Shown here: piece by piece, positions 15,808 to 23,189 of the stretch
Layout of the letters: each line of letters begins with the position of its first letter
Position numbering within the stretch: the stretch's first letter is position 1
Position numbers and translations under genes: made by a program
Notes under the pieces: model-generated
What the model was told of the DNA's origin: nothing
What the model saw: the letters and a program-made list of their open reading frames with translations, nothing else
Databases searched by the model: none
DNA from: Pseudomonadota bacterium
GTDB lineage: Bacteria; Pseudomonadota; Gammaproteobacteria; Pseudomonadales; Halieaceae
Assembly: GCA_030591305.1 (NCBI GenBank)
Contig: JAUVBI010000008.1
Span: forward strand, 1-27,529
Reading direction: 5' to 3'
DNA length: 27,529 nucleotides

Positions 15808-17748
15808 TTACCCCGGTTTGTACCAAATAGGTGACGACCAGGCTCTCTCCTGTATCGCCGGCCTATGATCTGCGGCACAGCAGCCCTCCAGCCCCTCCCC
15901 GATAGTGTCGGGATTACTACAATCTACCGCGTTGGCAATACAGATGCGCTGACTCCAACGGCAGCTGGGATTCTCAATAACACGAGAGTAGTAGTAAGCC
16001 TGTTCATCCGGCTTAAACTGCTCATCTGTCCACAGCGCACACAAATTGGCAAAACCGGAGCCGCGGGTCTCACAGCTCTTAATATCCACCGAGGCACCAT
16101 TGCCTGCATCACCGGCTACATCAACCACGCGCTCGCGACGTTCACCCGATTCATCTATCCAGCCCTTGATAATTTGAATGCGCTGCAGAGCCGTCCCCGG
16201 GAAACCCCGGGTGCCCGCTTCCTGGCGGGCAAACACAAGAAAAGTGGGTGCCCTCACCGGACTTGTAGCCGAGGGAGACGGTGGCAACACAGACCCCATG
16301 GGTACACCCTTGGCATATGCCTGCTGCACCAGGTCGGGAGATTTGCACAACTCATCCGGAAACTCCCAGCCAGCAAAAAAGCGGCTCACGATGCGCGGCC
16401 CACTGGTACCGTAGGCTTCCCTGCGACGCATGGCGTCGAACAGGGCGTCCCGGCTATTTTCCGCTGCCCACAAAACTGCCAGGCCTCCCGGGTTGTACTC
16501 CAGCTTGTCTGGCAGACCGGGGGGCACCTCGTTCCTGGCCGGAACACCCGCTCCCCCGTGCCCTAGAAATTTCTCTTCCTGTGCGGCACCCGGTGTCCCC
16601 AGATGGGTATCAGTACTGGCTATGATGCCAAACTGATAGGGATTCACCCCCAGGCTGTTCTCCAGCAGCATCCCGTCTGCCAGAACCCGGCGTAAAAAGC
16701 CTGTATCTGCTTTCGGTTCAGCACCGTATCCGGCAATATTATCTTTTGGCAATTGTTCAAACGCACATAATTCATCCCGTGTTACACCCACTTTGAAGTA
16801 GCACTCCGACGACCCCTTGTGTTGCATAATCTCGGCCAGTGGCTCAAAGCGATTGCGAAGCTTGGCATACTCCGCTGTCATGGGGTTTCCATCGTCGGTC
16901 AGGCCACTGAACATATAACCCGCGCTCAGATTAGAGTTGTGGGGAATAACCAGTGAGTCACAACTGCTCCGCCCACTATTGCACTGCGCATCCAGGCTTT
17001 CCCAGAGTTTTTGGGCACCCGGAGTGTCGATAAAACTGGAGGGCAACGTGGGTACATTTTTATTGCGAAATACTATATTGCGATGCAAGTTCCCACCAGA
17101 GTCCGCTTGCATGCCCGTCCACTCATAGCCGACAAAGGCGGTAAAATTGCAATCTGCACTGCGATCATAGTGGTGCTCGGCGGCAGCTTGCATTTCCTTC
17201 CAGGGAGCCATGGAAGCCTGCCTGCACAGCACACCGTCCTCCCCACACATTCCCAAATGAGACGCCTTCATGGTGGCCATATAATTGAACAGATAGAATG
17301 CGCCCCGCGGAAGGTGGCGATAGAGCAGACACTGCCAGGAACTGTAGCCCTCCAGCTCCGGGGTATCACACATTTTTACTTCGCCAATGAGTTCGGCGTG
17401 GTCAGAAACCATGGCAAAGTCCAGGGGGCGACTGAGTTGCAAGGATCGCTGCGGCTCGCCGTTGTCACTCCACGGCTGAATGCCAATTCTCTCACCCCGG
17501 GCAAAGCGATAGGCCTGGTCTGGTGTTGTCCGTGTACCCTGCGTACTGGCATCCAGTGAATAGCGGGTATGCACGTGCAAATCGCCAAACAGGGGCCGCA
17601 TCAGCGGGTCATAGTTTGCACAGGGTTCCCGCTGTTCGCTGTAACGACCATACACAGTTTTGGGTTCTGTCACCTCATCCGCTGCTGAGAGCACGCTCGA
17701 TAAGCCCAGTAATAGCATAAGACAGATTAGTTTATTCATTGCTTTCAT
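15808..17748 (-). CDS. DUF3604 protein, exported PHP-like metal-dependent enzyme
   Basis: A 646-residue protein with a signal peptide (hydrophobic LICLMLLLGLSSVL, cleavage near SAA at 21-23). The PHP-like metal-binding elements are FGDLHVHTRYSLDA (H58, H60) and FAMVSDHAE, with later TDTHLG and TSGPR segments. Most family members are 600-700 residues long and occur in marine proteobacteria; the reaction is not established, although phosphoesterase-like metal chemistry is plausible from the fold. The ATG at 17748 overlaps the TGA of a 35-codon ORF as ATGA, which supports this start over the ATG three codons later. The gene ends without an evident terminator before the SLC13 gene 100 nt downstream. 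Confidence 0.92.
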   Translation of the reverse strand: MKAMNKLICLMLLLGLSSVLSAADEVTEPKTVYGRYSEQREPCANYDPLMRPLFGDLHVHTRYSLDASTQGTRTTPDQAYRFARGERIGIQPWSDNGEPQRSLQLSRPLDFAMVSDHAELIGEVKMCDTPELEGYSSWQCLLYRHLPRGAFYLFNYMATMKASHLGMCGEDGVLCRQASMAPWKEMQAAAEHHYDRSADCNFTAFVGYEWTGMQADSGGNLHRNIVFRNKNVPTLPSSFIDTPGAQKLWESLDAQCNSGRSSCDSLVIPHNSNLSAGYMFSGLTDDGNPMTAEYAKLRNRFEPLAEIMQHKGSSECYFKVGVTRDELCAFEQLPKDNIAGYGAEPKADTGFLRRVLADGMLLENSLGVNPYQFGIIASTDTHLGTPGAAQEEKFLGHGGAGVPARNEVPPGLPDKLEYNPGGLAVLWAAENSRDALFDAMRRREAYGTSGPRIVSRFFAGWEFPDELCKSPDLVQQAYAKGVPMGSVLPPSPSATSPVRAPTFLVFARQEAGTRGFPGTALQRIQIIKGWIDESGERRERVVDVAGDAGNGASVDIKSCETRGSGFANLCALWTDEQFKPDEQAYYYSRVIENPSCRWSQRICIANAVDCSNPDTIGEGLEGCCAADHRPAIQERAWSSPIWYKPG

Positions 17749-17852
17749 GCCTTACAGCTCAGCAGCACCACAACATCCTTCAAGTCCAGGCAGGGCACGC
17801 TGTTCAGACACAATTCGTTGGCAGCATATATTTTGGCGAGCACAACAGTCAT
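17745..17852 (-). CDS. Small 35-residue ORF translationally coupled to the DUF3604 gene
   Basis: I know of no family for this. It begins at ATG 17850-17852 after a clean AAAGG Shine-Dalgarno with 6-nt spacing and ends at TGA 17745-17747, overlapping the ATG of the DUF3604 gene (ATGA). The peptide starts MTVVLAKIYAANELC and ends LLSCKA, with three cysteines (15, 21, 33) and two hydrophobic stretches. A good promoter (TTGACC, 17 nt, TATGGT) lies just upstream with a leader of about 29 nt. The combination of promoter, ribosome-binding site and overlap argues for real translation, either as a functional small protein or as a leader peptide controlling the downstream gene. Confidence 0.6.
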   Translation of the reverse strand: MTVVLAKIYAANELCLNSVPCLDLKDVVVLLSCKA

Positions 17853-17887
17853 GAAATACCTTTATGATTTTTATGAAAAACCCATCG

Positions 17888-17916
17888 ACCATAGAGCGTT
17901 CACATGATGCGGTCAA
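17888..17916 (-). promoter_or_regulatory. Promoter of the small ORF-DUF3604 operon
   Basis: On the minus strand TTGACC (17911-17916) and TATGGT (17888-17893) are separated by 17 nt. The predicted start is near 17881, about 29 nt before the small ORF's ATG. Confidence 0.55.
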
Positions 17917-17978
17917 TCACAGGGGTCGGGATATTAAACCGCAACACTGCATATTTATCCGCTCTACCGCTTTCAATG

Positions 17979-18007
17979 TTGTCTGCGCACGCTGTTACCC
18001 TGATAAT
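17979..18007 (+). promoter_or_regulatory. Promoter of the DUF2058 gene
   Basis: TTGTCT (17979-17984) and GATAAT (18002-18007) are separated by 17 nt. The start would be near 18014, followed by AGGA at 18030-18033 and the ATG at 18043. Confidence 0.5.
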
Positions 18008-18042
18008 AGGCGCCCTCTTTCAATAATCACAGGAATCCACTC

Positions 18043-18579
18043 ATGGCATCCCTGCAAGACCAACTGCTCAAGGCCGGTATTGTCGATCAAAAAAAGGCTA
18101 AAAAACTAGGCAAGGAAAAACGCAGGCAAGCAAAGCAACGCCCCAAGGGAGAGGTCCTTGTCAATGAGGCTAAAGAGCAGGCAAAACGCGCCCTGGCCGA
18201 CAGAGCAGAGCAGGACAGAGAAAGAAATAAAATACGCCAGGCGGAGGCCGAAAGGAAAGCGGTACACGCGCAGGTCATACAGCTGATAAAAACGAATGCT
18301 ATTGATCGCAGCAAAGGCGAAGCTGCCTATCAGTTCACCGACGGCAACAAGATCAAGAAAATTTACGTCACTCCCGGCTTACAAAATGAGTTAAGCAGAG
18401 GTCAACTTGCCATCGCCAAGCTCGGGGATGAATACTCGCTTATCCCGCGAGTCATTGCCGAAAAAATCGAACAGCGGGAAAAACATATCGTTATCCTTCT
18501 CAACAGCAAGGAAAAAGTAGAGATCAATGAAGAGGACCCCTATGCCGACTACCAGATTCCCGATGACCTAATGTGGTAA
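18043..18579 (+). CDS. DUF2058 family protein (YaiL-like)
   Basis: A 178-residue cytoplasmic protein. The N-terminal half is extremely rich in Lys, Arg, Glu and Gln and probably helical or disordered (SLQDQLLKAGIVDQKKAKKL at 3-22, then a charged helix to about 85). The C-terminal half (about 90-178) carries the compact DUF2058 domain, including the AYQFTDGNKIKKIYV segment and a closing DPYADYQIPDDLMW. E. coli YaiL is the known homologue; a nucleic-acid or ribosome-related role has been suggested for the family but is not established. AGGA precedes the ATG at good spacing. Followed by a 119-nt gap with a hairpin before yjdM. Confidence 0.9.
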   Translation: MASLQDQLLKAGIVDQKKAKKLGKEKRRQAKQRPKGEVLVNEAKEQAKRALADRAEQDRERNKIRQAEAERKAVHAQVIQLIKTNAIDRSKGEAAYQFTDGNKIKKIYVTPGLQNELSRGQLAIAKLGDEYSLIPRVIAEKIEQREKHIVILLNSKEKVEINEEDPYADYQIPDDLMW

Positions 18580-18647
18580 CCCCCGACATGACATGGCCAT
18601 TGACCCCACCGAACTGAGAAACGAAATTATCAAGGTATTGCACCGAT

Positions 18648-18678
18648 AGGTCTCTACAGGCTGTTATCATAGAGACCT
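18648..18678. repeat. Perfect 9-bp inverted repeat upstream of yjdM
   Basis: AGGTCTCTA (18648-18656) and TAGAGACCT (18670-18678) form a perfect stem with a 13-nt loop, ending 20 nt before the yjdM ATG and just before its AGGA ribosome-binding site (18687-18690). No T-run follows, so it is not a typical intrinsic terminator; an operator or a 5'-leader hairpin is possible. The loop contains TATCAT, which may be part of a -10 element. Confidence 0.6.
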
Positions 18679-18698
18679 CATCATTCAGGACAGATACA

Positions 18699-19040
18699 AT
18701 GAGTGACCTACCCCACTGCCCAAAGTGTAATTGTGAATACACCTACCCCGACGGGAACCTGTATATGTGTCCCGAGTGCGCCCATGAATGGTCCCAGGAT
18801 ACCAGCTCAGACCAGGACGACGATGCCCCCGTGTATAAAGATACCAACGGCAATATCCTGCAAAATGGAGACACTGTCACCGTTATCAAGGACCTGAAGG
18901 TAAAAGGCAGTTCTTCCGTGGTTAAAGTGGGTACAAAAGTCAAAAACATCCGCTTGGTCGATAGTGACCACGACATCGACTGCAAAATCGAAGGCATTGG
19001 TCCTATGAAATTGAAATCAGAATTTGTGAAGAAGGCATAA
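18699..19040 (+). CDS. yjdM: Zinc-ribbon protein YjdM (PhnA family)
   Basis: A 113-residue protein with an N-terminal zinc ribbon (C7, C10, and C24, C27 in CPKC and CPEC) followed by an SH3-like PhnA domain containing [28 protein letters not shown] and a closing [13 protein letters not shown]. Length and motifs match E. coli YjdM, formerly called PhnA although it is not needed for phosphonate use; the biochemical function is unknown. AGGA at 18687-18690 fits the ATG. Its stop is 1 nt from the ATG of the GspG-domain lipoprotein, and AAGG inside its last codons serves that gene, so the two are coupled. Confidence 0.94.
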   Translation: MSDLPHCPKCNCEYTYPDGNLYMCPECAHEWSQDTSSDQDDDAPVYKDTNGNILQNGDTVTVIKDLKVKGSSSVVKVGTKVKNIRLVDSDHDIDCKIEGIGPMKLKSEFVKKA

Positions 19041-19041
19041 T

Positions 19042-19719
19042 ATGAAGTGGCTCCTGATACTCGGTACAGCACTATTGGCGCAGGCCTGCGTCAACCATAC
19101 AGAATTGGCCAGGCAATCTGTAGAATCCACCGTACTTCACTCCAATGAAATCAGCTATCGAGCGTTGGAGAGCTTCCCTGGAAACGTGGTATGCGGTGAT
19201 TTTTCTATCAGAAGGAGGCCGAAGGACAAGAGCTATCGGCCCTTTATTTATCGCTCTGAAAAGGTAGATGTGCACCCCTCCCGGGAAGATATGTCCATTT
19301 TTTGCAGCGCTGATCCAGCTAAAAGCCTGCATGGCTTTTACGGCATTAATTTTTCGGGGAAAAATAAGGCCACGTTGCTGCTCATACGAGCTGACTACAT
19401 CCGCCTGGGTACGGCACTGGAACAATACGAGGTAGATAACTTTATGCTACCCAGGTCAAAACAGGGGCTTGACGCCTTACGCCATGCCAGCAAGTCCACG
19501 CCCGTGCCACGGCGCTTCCGCGAGGGAGGCTACCTGAATACGCTTCCTCTGGACCCCTGGAATATACCCTACGTCTACAGCGCCTCCGCAATGGCGGGCG
19601 TGAAGGGTTCTTACCAGCTTCTAACGCTGGGAGCCGATGGCATAGCGGGAGGGATAGACGAAAATGCAGATGTCAGCTCACAACACATGAAATACATTAA
19701 CCACATCGAGAACTTGTGA
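19042..19719 (+). CDS. Putative lipoprotein with a GspG (type II secretion major pseudopilin) core domain
   Basis: A 225-residue protein. The N-terminus (KWLLILGTALLAQAC) fits a type II signal peptide with lipidated Cys16; Val at +2 favours outer-membrane sorting. Residues 17-115 are an unassigned region with two cysteines (51, 88). Residues about 118-213 match the T2SS GspG C-terminal domain: ALEQYEVDNFMLPRSKQGLDAL, GYLNTLPLDPWNIPYVY, and the calcium-loop segment LGADGIAGGIDENAD. It lacks the prepilin leader and hydrophobic alpha-1 helix needed for assembly into a pseudopilus, so it is a membrane-tethered copy of the domain. Coupled to yjdM (1-nt gap). No other T2SS gene is present in the window. 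Confidence 0.8.
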   Translation: MKWLLILGTALLAQACVNHTELARQSVESTVLHSNEISYRALESFPGNVVCGDFSIRRRPKDKSYRPFIYRSEKVDVHPSREDMSIFCSADPAKSLHGFYGINFSGKNKATLLLIRADYIRLGTALEQYEVDNFMLPRSKQGLDALRHASKSTPVPRRFREGGYLNTLPLDPWNIPYVYSASAMAGVKGSYQLLTLGADGIAGGIDENADVSSQHMKYINHIENL

Positions 19720-19769
19720 TCCTGCTTCACCCGCACTGCCGGGAAGTACAGCCGATTGCCCCCTGAGCC

Positions 19770-20690
19770 ATGACTGTAAATTCAATTGCCACTGTCTTTA
19801 TCTTCCTCGCAGGAATATACGCTGCTGCAGCGTTCTCCCAGGAAGACAATGATTCTATCGCATTCGTAGCGGAAGTCGGTATAGGCGGGGAATACGACAG
19901 CAATGTGTCAGTAGATGAGGTCGATTTAAACAGCAGCCAAAGTGACTATGGTCTCACTCTTGACGCCAAGATCGGCGCTCACACCAAACTCTCTGACAAC
20001 ACCAAACTGGACTTGAGTTACGATTACAGTCAAACAACTTACAGTGAGTTTTCACTGGTAAACAGGAAGACCCACATTCTGGGTTCCATCATCGATTTTG
20101 ATATGGGCGAACTGGACTCAGGAATTTCCCTCTTCTACATACAGTCCAGGTTGGATAACAAGAAGTTTCTGGAATTCTATAGGGTATCCCCTTCCATCTC
20201 TGGCTTCCTGGCCAAAAAATGGTTCGCCAGAGGGGCCTATGTCTACTCAGACAAAATAATAGCAAACCGCAGTGAAAGAGATGCGGTAAGCCATTCAGCC
20301 GAACTCGACATCTACTTCTTCCTGCGGGGGTTACGTCGGTATTTTAATTTTGGCTACCAATATAAATATGAGAATGCCAACGCCAAAGAATTCGATTACA
20401 AGTCTGGGAATATGAAGGTTCGATATATTCACCGGTTCGACCTCTTCTCCAAAGTAGCTACCTTGCAGCTGGCATTGAGATATGAGGACAGGGGCTATCT
20501 GTCCACCACGCCAGATATCGATAAAAATCGTGATGACAAGCGGGAGCGCTGGCGTATCGATTTAAAAGTGCCTGTGACAGAAAAAGCTGCTGTGCAGTTT
20601 TACGCGGGATATAGCGATTACGACTCTAACCTGCCGCGCGCGGACTACACCCAGAATATACTAGGAACCCGATTCGTCTACCGCTGGTAA
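19770..20690 (+). CDS. Outer-membrane beta-barrel protein
   Basis: A 306-residue exported protein with a signal peptide (FIFLAGIYAAAAFSQ, cleavage near 23) and many alternating amphipathic strands with aromatic girdles. It ends in FVYRW, a terminal aromatic residue typical of BAM-inserted barrels. Recurrent motifs such as GGEYDSNVSVDE at the start of the mature protein resemble DUF560/Slam-like or 'surface lipoprotein assembly modifier' barrels, where the GxxYDSNV opening is common; that assignment is tentative. It lies 50 nt after the lipoprotein gene on the same strand, probably in the same transcript. Its last 30 nt overlap the 3' end of the convergent subtilase gene. Confidence 0.82.
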   Translation: MTVNSIATVFIFLAGIYAAAAFSQEDNDSIAFVAEVGIGGEYDSNVSVDEVDLNSSQSDYGLTLDAKIGAHTKLSDNTKLDLSYDYSQTTYSEFSLVNRKTHILGSIIDFDMGELDSGISLFYIQSRLDNKKFLEFYRVSPSISGFLAKKWFARGAYVYSDKIIANRSERDAVSHSAELDIYFFLRGLRRYFNFGYQYKYENANAKEFDYKSGNMKVRYIHRFDLFSKVATLQLALRYEDRGYLSTTPDIDKNRDDKRERWRIDLKVPVTEKAAVQFYAGYSDYDSNLPRADYTQNILGTRFVYRW

Positions 20691-22478
20691 ACTATTGCTG
20701 CTGCTGAGTTGTATCGGGATCGCAATCTGCTCGAGCTGTAACAAACCATAGCCGTAGATATCATCACGCCCGGGTTCTCCAATATCTTCGGCTGACAGAA
20801 CCAACAGCTCCCGGGCATTTTCAGAGGGCCGCAACAAGCGAATTCTGGCTGCAGCTGTCGCTGCGAAAGGTACCGCAAAAGAAGTGCCTGATGAGGCGGT
20901 ATAACCACCACCGGCTTTTGCGTGTTGCACGTCAACCCCGGGGGCAGCTAGATCCAGGTACTTTCCGCGGTTGGCCAAGCGAAACACCTGCCCGTCTGTA
21001 TCGACGGCGGTTACTGCTATAACCGAATCGTAAGCGGCGGGATACATGGGCTTCGCAGTGGGACCACCATTGCCCGCTGCCGCAATAATCAGCATGTCTC
21101 TTTTCGCGGCATGATTCAGGGCCGCCTCCAGAAGCCTGTTAGGTGGTCCGGCAAGACTGATATTAATCACATCAACATCTGACGTTACCAGCCAGTCCAG
21201 AGCGCGAACAAGGCTTACCGTACTGGCAAATTCTCCGCGTTTTTTATCCTGTTCAAAAACGGCAGCAGCATATATTTCGGCATTGGGAGCCAGCCCGATA
21301 TAGTCCGACGTACTGGCTGCCAGAATTGAGGCAATGGCCGTGCCATGAAACTTGGGCTGCTCGGAACCTTTGCTTACAAACGAACGGCTCTGAATACGCG
21401 ATGCATCCAGAGAGGGGTGAGAGGTGTCTATCAGGCTATCTATCATACCGATACGCAGGGGCAATTCATCGATATCTGCCGGGACTGTGATGGCGTCTCG
21501 CGGCAATACGCCCCTGCTTTGGGTAGCTGTAGTAACACCCGCCGTGTAGATGTGGTTTAAGTCAACCTTGGCACGCTCGCTACCCACCACATCGAGAACC
21601 CCCTGCCGGGCCTCGGTGATATCAAAACTGGAGGGAGCGGCAACTTCTGCCAGACGCAAACCAATTCCTGGCAAGTCGGTGACCTTGTCAAACAAATAGC
21701 CCTCTTTTGCCAACTCTTCGAAAACTTTTGGCTCGGCCATCACCAACCATTGATTCTTATGAATTTGGCCCTCGTAGACCTCCATTTGGCTCTCAATGCT
21801 TTGCAGAACCTGATCAATATCGTTTTCCAGGCCGCTTTCAATACCGGCCTCTGCGCTCTGTGAAATTTCAAACTCAAGAGCTTGCCCTAAGCTCTGTTCC
21901 AGGCCTTCCTCCAGCTGCTCCGCAACGGCTTCTTCTACAATATCTTCGACATCATCGGCGATGTCTTCCTCGACGTTCTCAACAATGGCTTCTTCTGCAC
22001 TTTCTTCGATATTTTCCTCCACCGCCTCGGCAATGCTTTCATCCACCGACTCTTCAATGTCTTCGGCGACGCTCTCCTCCACAGCCTCAGCTACCTTGTC
22101 TTCAACCTTGGACTCGATATAACCCGCCGGGTAACCGCCCAGTGATAAAACTCGCTCCTCCAGAGTCTCCTCAACCTTGGCTTCAATATAGCCCTCAGGG
22201 TAGCCACCCAGGGACAACACCCGATCTTCCAGGCTCTCCTCCAGCCGATCTGTAGTAGCCTGCTCTACACTCTCTTCCAGTTTTTCAGCAAGGGTCTTCT
22301 CCACCACTGTGTCGATTACGCCATCGGGAAAACCATCCTCTGGGAAGTCGGCCTGTAACGGCGCGGCGAGCACCAACAATCCACTAAACACCAGACACAC
22401 CGCAGGTCGCAGGCCAGCAAGTAACCCTCTACTCGTGATATCTGCAGGCCTTTGGGCCAAGGTGTCGAAGGTAAACAT
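20661..22478 (-). CDS. Exported S8 subtilisin-like protease with a four-residue-periodic acidic stalk
   Basis: A 605-residue protein from the ATG at 22478 (a GTG at 22493 is in frame). It has a signal peptide (about 1-43), a low-complexity acidic stalk (about 55-230), a segment resembling a subtilase propeptide or I9-like inhibitor (about 244-285, KNQWLVMAEPKVFEEL), and an S8 catalytic domain (about 335-590) with D347, H378, oxyanion N470 and nucleophile S533 (GTSFAVP). The triad is intact. In the stalk a hydrophobic residue recurs at every fourth position, and a YPxGYI element occurs twice. It is divergent from an ECF sigma gene through matched ECF-like promoters and convergent with the barrel gene. 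It is probably a periplasmic or cell-surface protease controlled by that sigma factor. Confidence 0.92.
   Translation of the reverse strand: MFTFDTLAQRPADITSRGLLAGLRPAVCLVFSGLLVLAAPLQADFPEDGFPDGVIDTVVEKTLAEKLEESVEQATTDRLEESLEDRVLSLGGYPEGYIEAKVEETLEERVLSLGGYPAGYIESKVEDKVAEAVEESVAEDIEESVDESIAEAVEENIEESAEEAIVENVEEDIADDVEDIVEEAVAEQLEEGLEQSLGQALEFEISQSAEAGIESGLENDIDQVLQSIESQMEVYEGQIHKNQWLVMAEPKVFEELAKEGYLFDKVTDLPGIGLRLAEVAAPSSFDITEARQGVLDVVGSERAKVDLNHIYTAGVTTATQSRGVLPRDAITVPADIDELPLRIGMIDSLIDTSHPSLDASRIQSRSFVSKGSEQPKFHGTAIASILAASTSDYIGLAPNAEIYAAAVFEQDKKRGEFASTVSLVRALDWLVTSDVDVINISLAGPPNRLLEAALNHAAKRDMLIIAAAGNGGPTAKPMYPAAYDSVIAVTAVDTDGQVFRLANRGKYLDLAAPGVDVQHAKAGGGYTASSGTSFAVPFAATAAARIRLLRPSENARELLVLSAEDIGEPGRDDIYGYGLLQLEQIAIPIQLSSSNSLPAVDESGS
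21804..22304 (-). repeat. Four-residue (12-nt) periodic stalk with two 23-residue tandem repeats
   Basis: In the subtilase, hydrophobic residues (V, I, L, rarely A or T) occupy every fourth position at 59-87, 98-110 and 121-225, with mostly Glu, Asp, Ser and Ala between. The phase breaks are both 11 residues and contain SLGGYPxGYI. Residues 83-105 and 106-128 are near-identical 23-residue repeats, and FPDGVI near 50-55 looks like a degenerate third copy. The last run contains 27 consecutive in-phase positions. Confidence 0.8.
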
Positions 22479-22521
22479 AGGGGTGCATTCCACTAAATAG
22501 TTTTATATCTGGCACTATATA

Positions 22522-22546
22522 GACGAATAGGGCACAGAAATATTCC
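22522..22546 (-). promoter_or_regulatory. ECF-type promoter for the subtilase gene
   Basis: On the minus strand GGAAT (22542-22546) and CGTC (22522-22525) are separated by 16 nt. The -35 core shares GGAATA with the divergent sigma-gene promoter. The predicted start near 22515 leaves a leader of about 37 nt. Confidence 0.6.
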
Positions 22547-22553
22547 GCCAGAT

Positions 22554-22579
22554 GGAATAGAATCATCTCATAAAACGTC
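22554..22579 (+). promoter_or_regulatory. ECF-type promoter for the sigma/anti-sigma operon
   Basis: GGAAT (22554-22558) and CGTC (22576-22579) are separated by 17 nt, about 20 nt before the ATG at 22600. With the divergent site the -35 cores form an inverted repeat TATTCC-N7-GGAATA (22541-22559). Autoregulation by the encoded sigma factor is the natural reading. Confidence 0.6.
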
Positions 22580-22599
22580 ATTTGATTAATAGGGAAATT

Positions 22600-23103
22600 A
22601 TGCCATCGCTCAGCGACACACAGCGCGAGTTATTGCTCGCCGGGCTGGGCGGTTTACGCGGGTTTTGCTACTCGCTGACCAGAAACCATGCAGATGCGGA
22701 CGATTTACTGCAAATAACCGTTGAACGGGTACTGGAAAAAGGAATGCCGGTAAACGCCCATGCAGTGAAATGGGCCTACCGGGTTTGTAAAAACGCCTGG
22801 ATCGATGAAATTAGATCCCGGAATGTACGGCAAAGATACCCACAACTGGTGGAGGCTGAGCCAGAGGTGGCACGCTCTGCAGAGCATATCGCAGGTGGCG
22901 AGCAGGAGCTGAATGCCGTGGCTGCTGCACTGGACAAATTGCCCAATGAACAACGCCTGGCATTGAGCCTGGTAGCGATTGACGGCAAGACCTATGCGGA
23001 GGCCGCAGAGATATTAGAGGTACCCATAGGCACCATTATGAGCCGTATAGCACGAGCTCGGCGCCATTTGGCCGACAGCTACGGTTCCTCAAATGACGAA
23101 TAA
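22600..23103 (+). CDS. ECF-type RNA polymerase sigma factor
   Basis: A 167-residue protein from the ATG at 22600, which has AGGGA just upstream; an in-frame TTG at 22582 is less likely. Region 2 is seen in LRGFCYSLTRNHADADDLLQ and the following WAYRVCKNAWIDEIRSR, and region 4 in LDKLPNEQRLALSLVAIDG with the HTH YAEAAEILEVPIGTIMSRIARAR. There is no sigma-1 or sigma-3 region, so it is a minimal ECF factor. It would direct polymerase to GGAAT/CGTC-type promoters such as those found beside it. An anti-sigma gene follows after 86 nt on the same strand. Confidence 0.94.
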   Translation: MPSLSDTQRELLLAGLGGLRGFCYSLTRNHADADDLLQITVERVLEKGMPVNAHAVKWAYRVCKNAWIDEIRSRNVRQRYPQLVEAEPEVARSAEHIAGGEQELNAVAAALDKLPNEQRLALSLVAIDGKTYAEAAEILEVPIGTIMSRIARARRHLADSYGSSNDE

Positions 23104-23189
23104 GGCCAAGACAGATAGAGTAGACATAAAGAACCGGCTAAACACGATAGACCATAAAAGTCGGACTAATAGATAGGTTGGGAATGAAT

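Noticed and set aside
17850..17907. Plus-strand 18-codon frame starting MKYLYDFYEK
   Set aside because: Lies antisense to the small ORF's leader and promoter, with no ribosome-binding site; chance frame.
18593..18649. An 18-codon frame ([18 protein letters not shown]) between the DUF2058 gene and yjdM
   Set aside because: No ribosome-binding site and too short to judge; it also ends inside the inverted repeat. A chance frame is more likely.
21707..22255. A long open frame on the plus strand opposite the subtilase stalk
   Set aside because: It is an antisense shadow of the Glu-rich repeat (proline/leucine/arginine-rich low complexity) with no promoter or ribosome-binding site.
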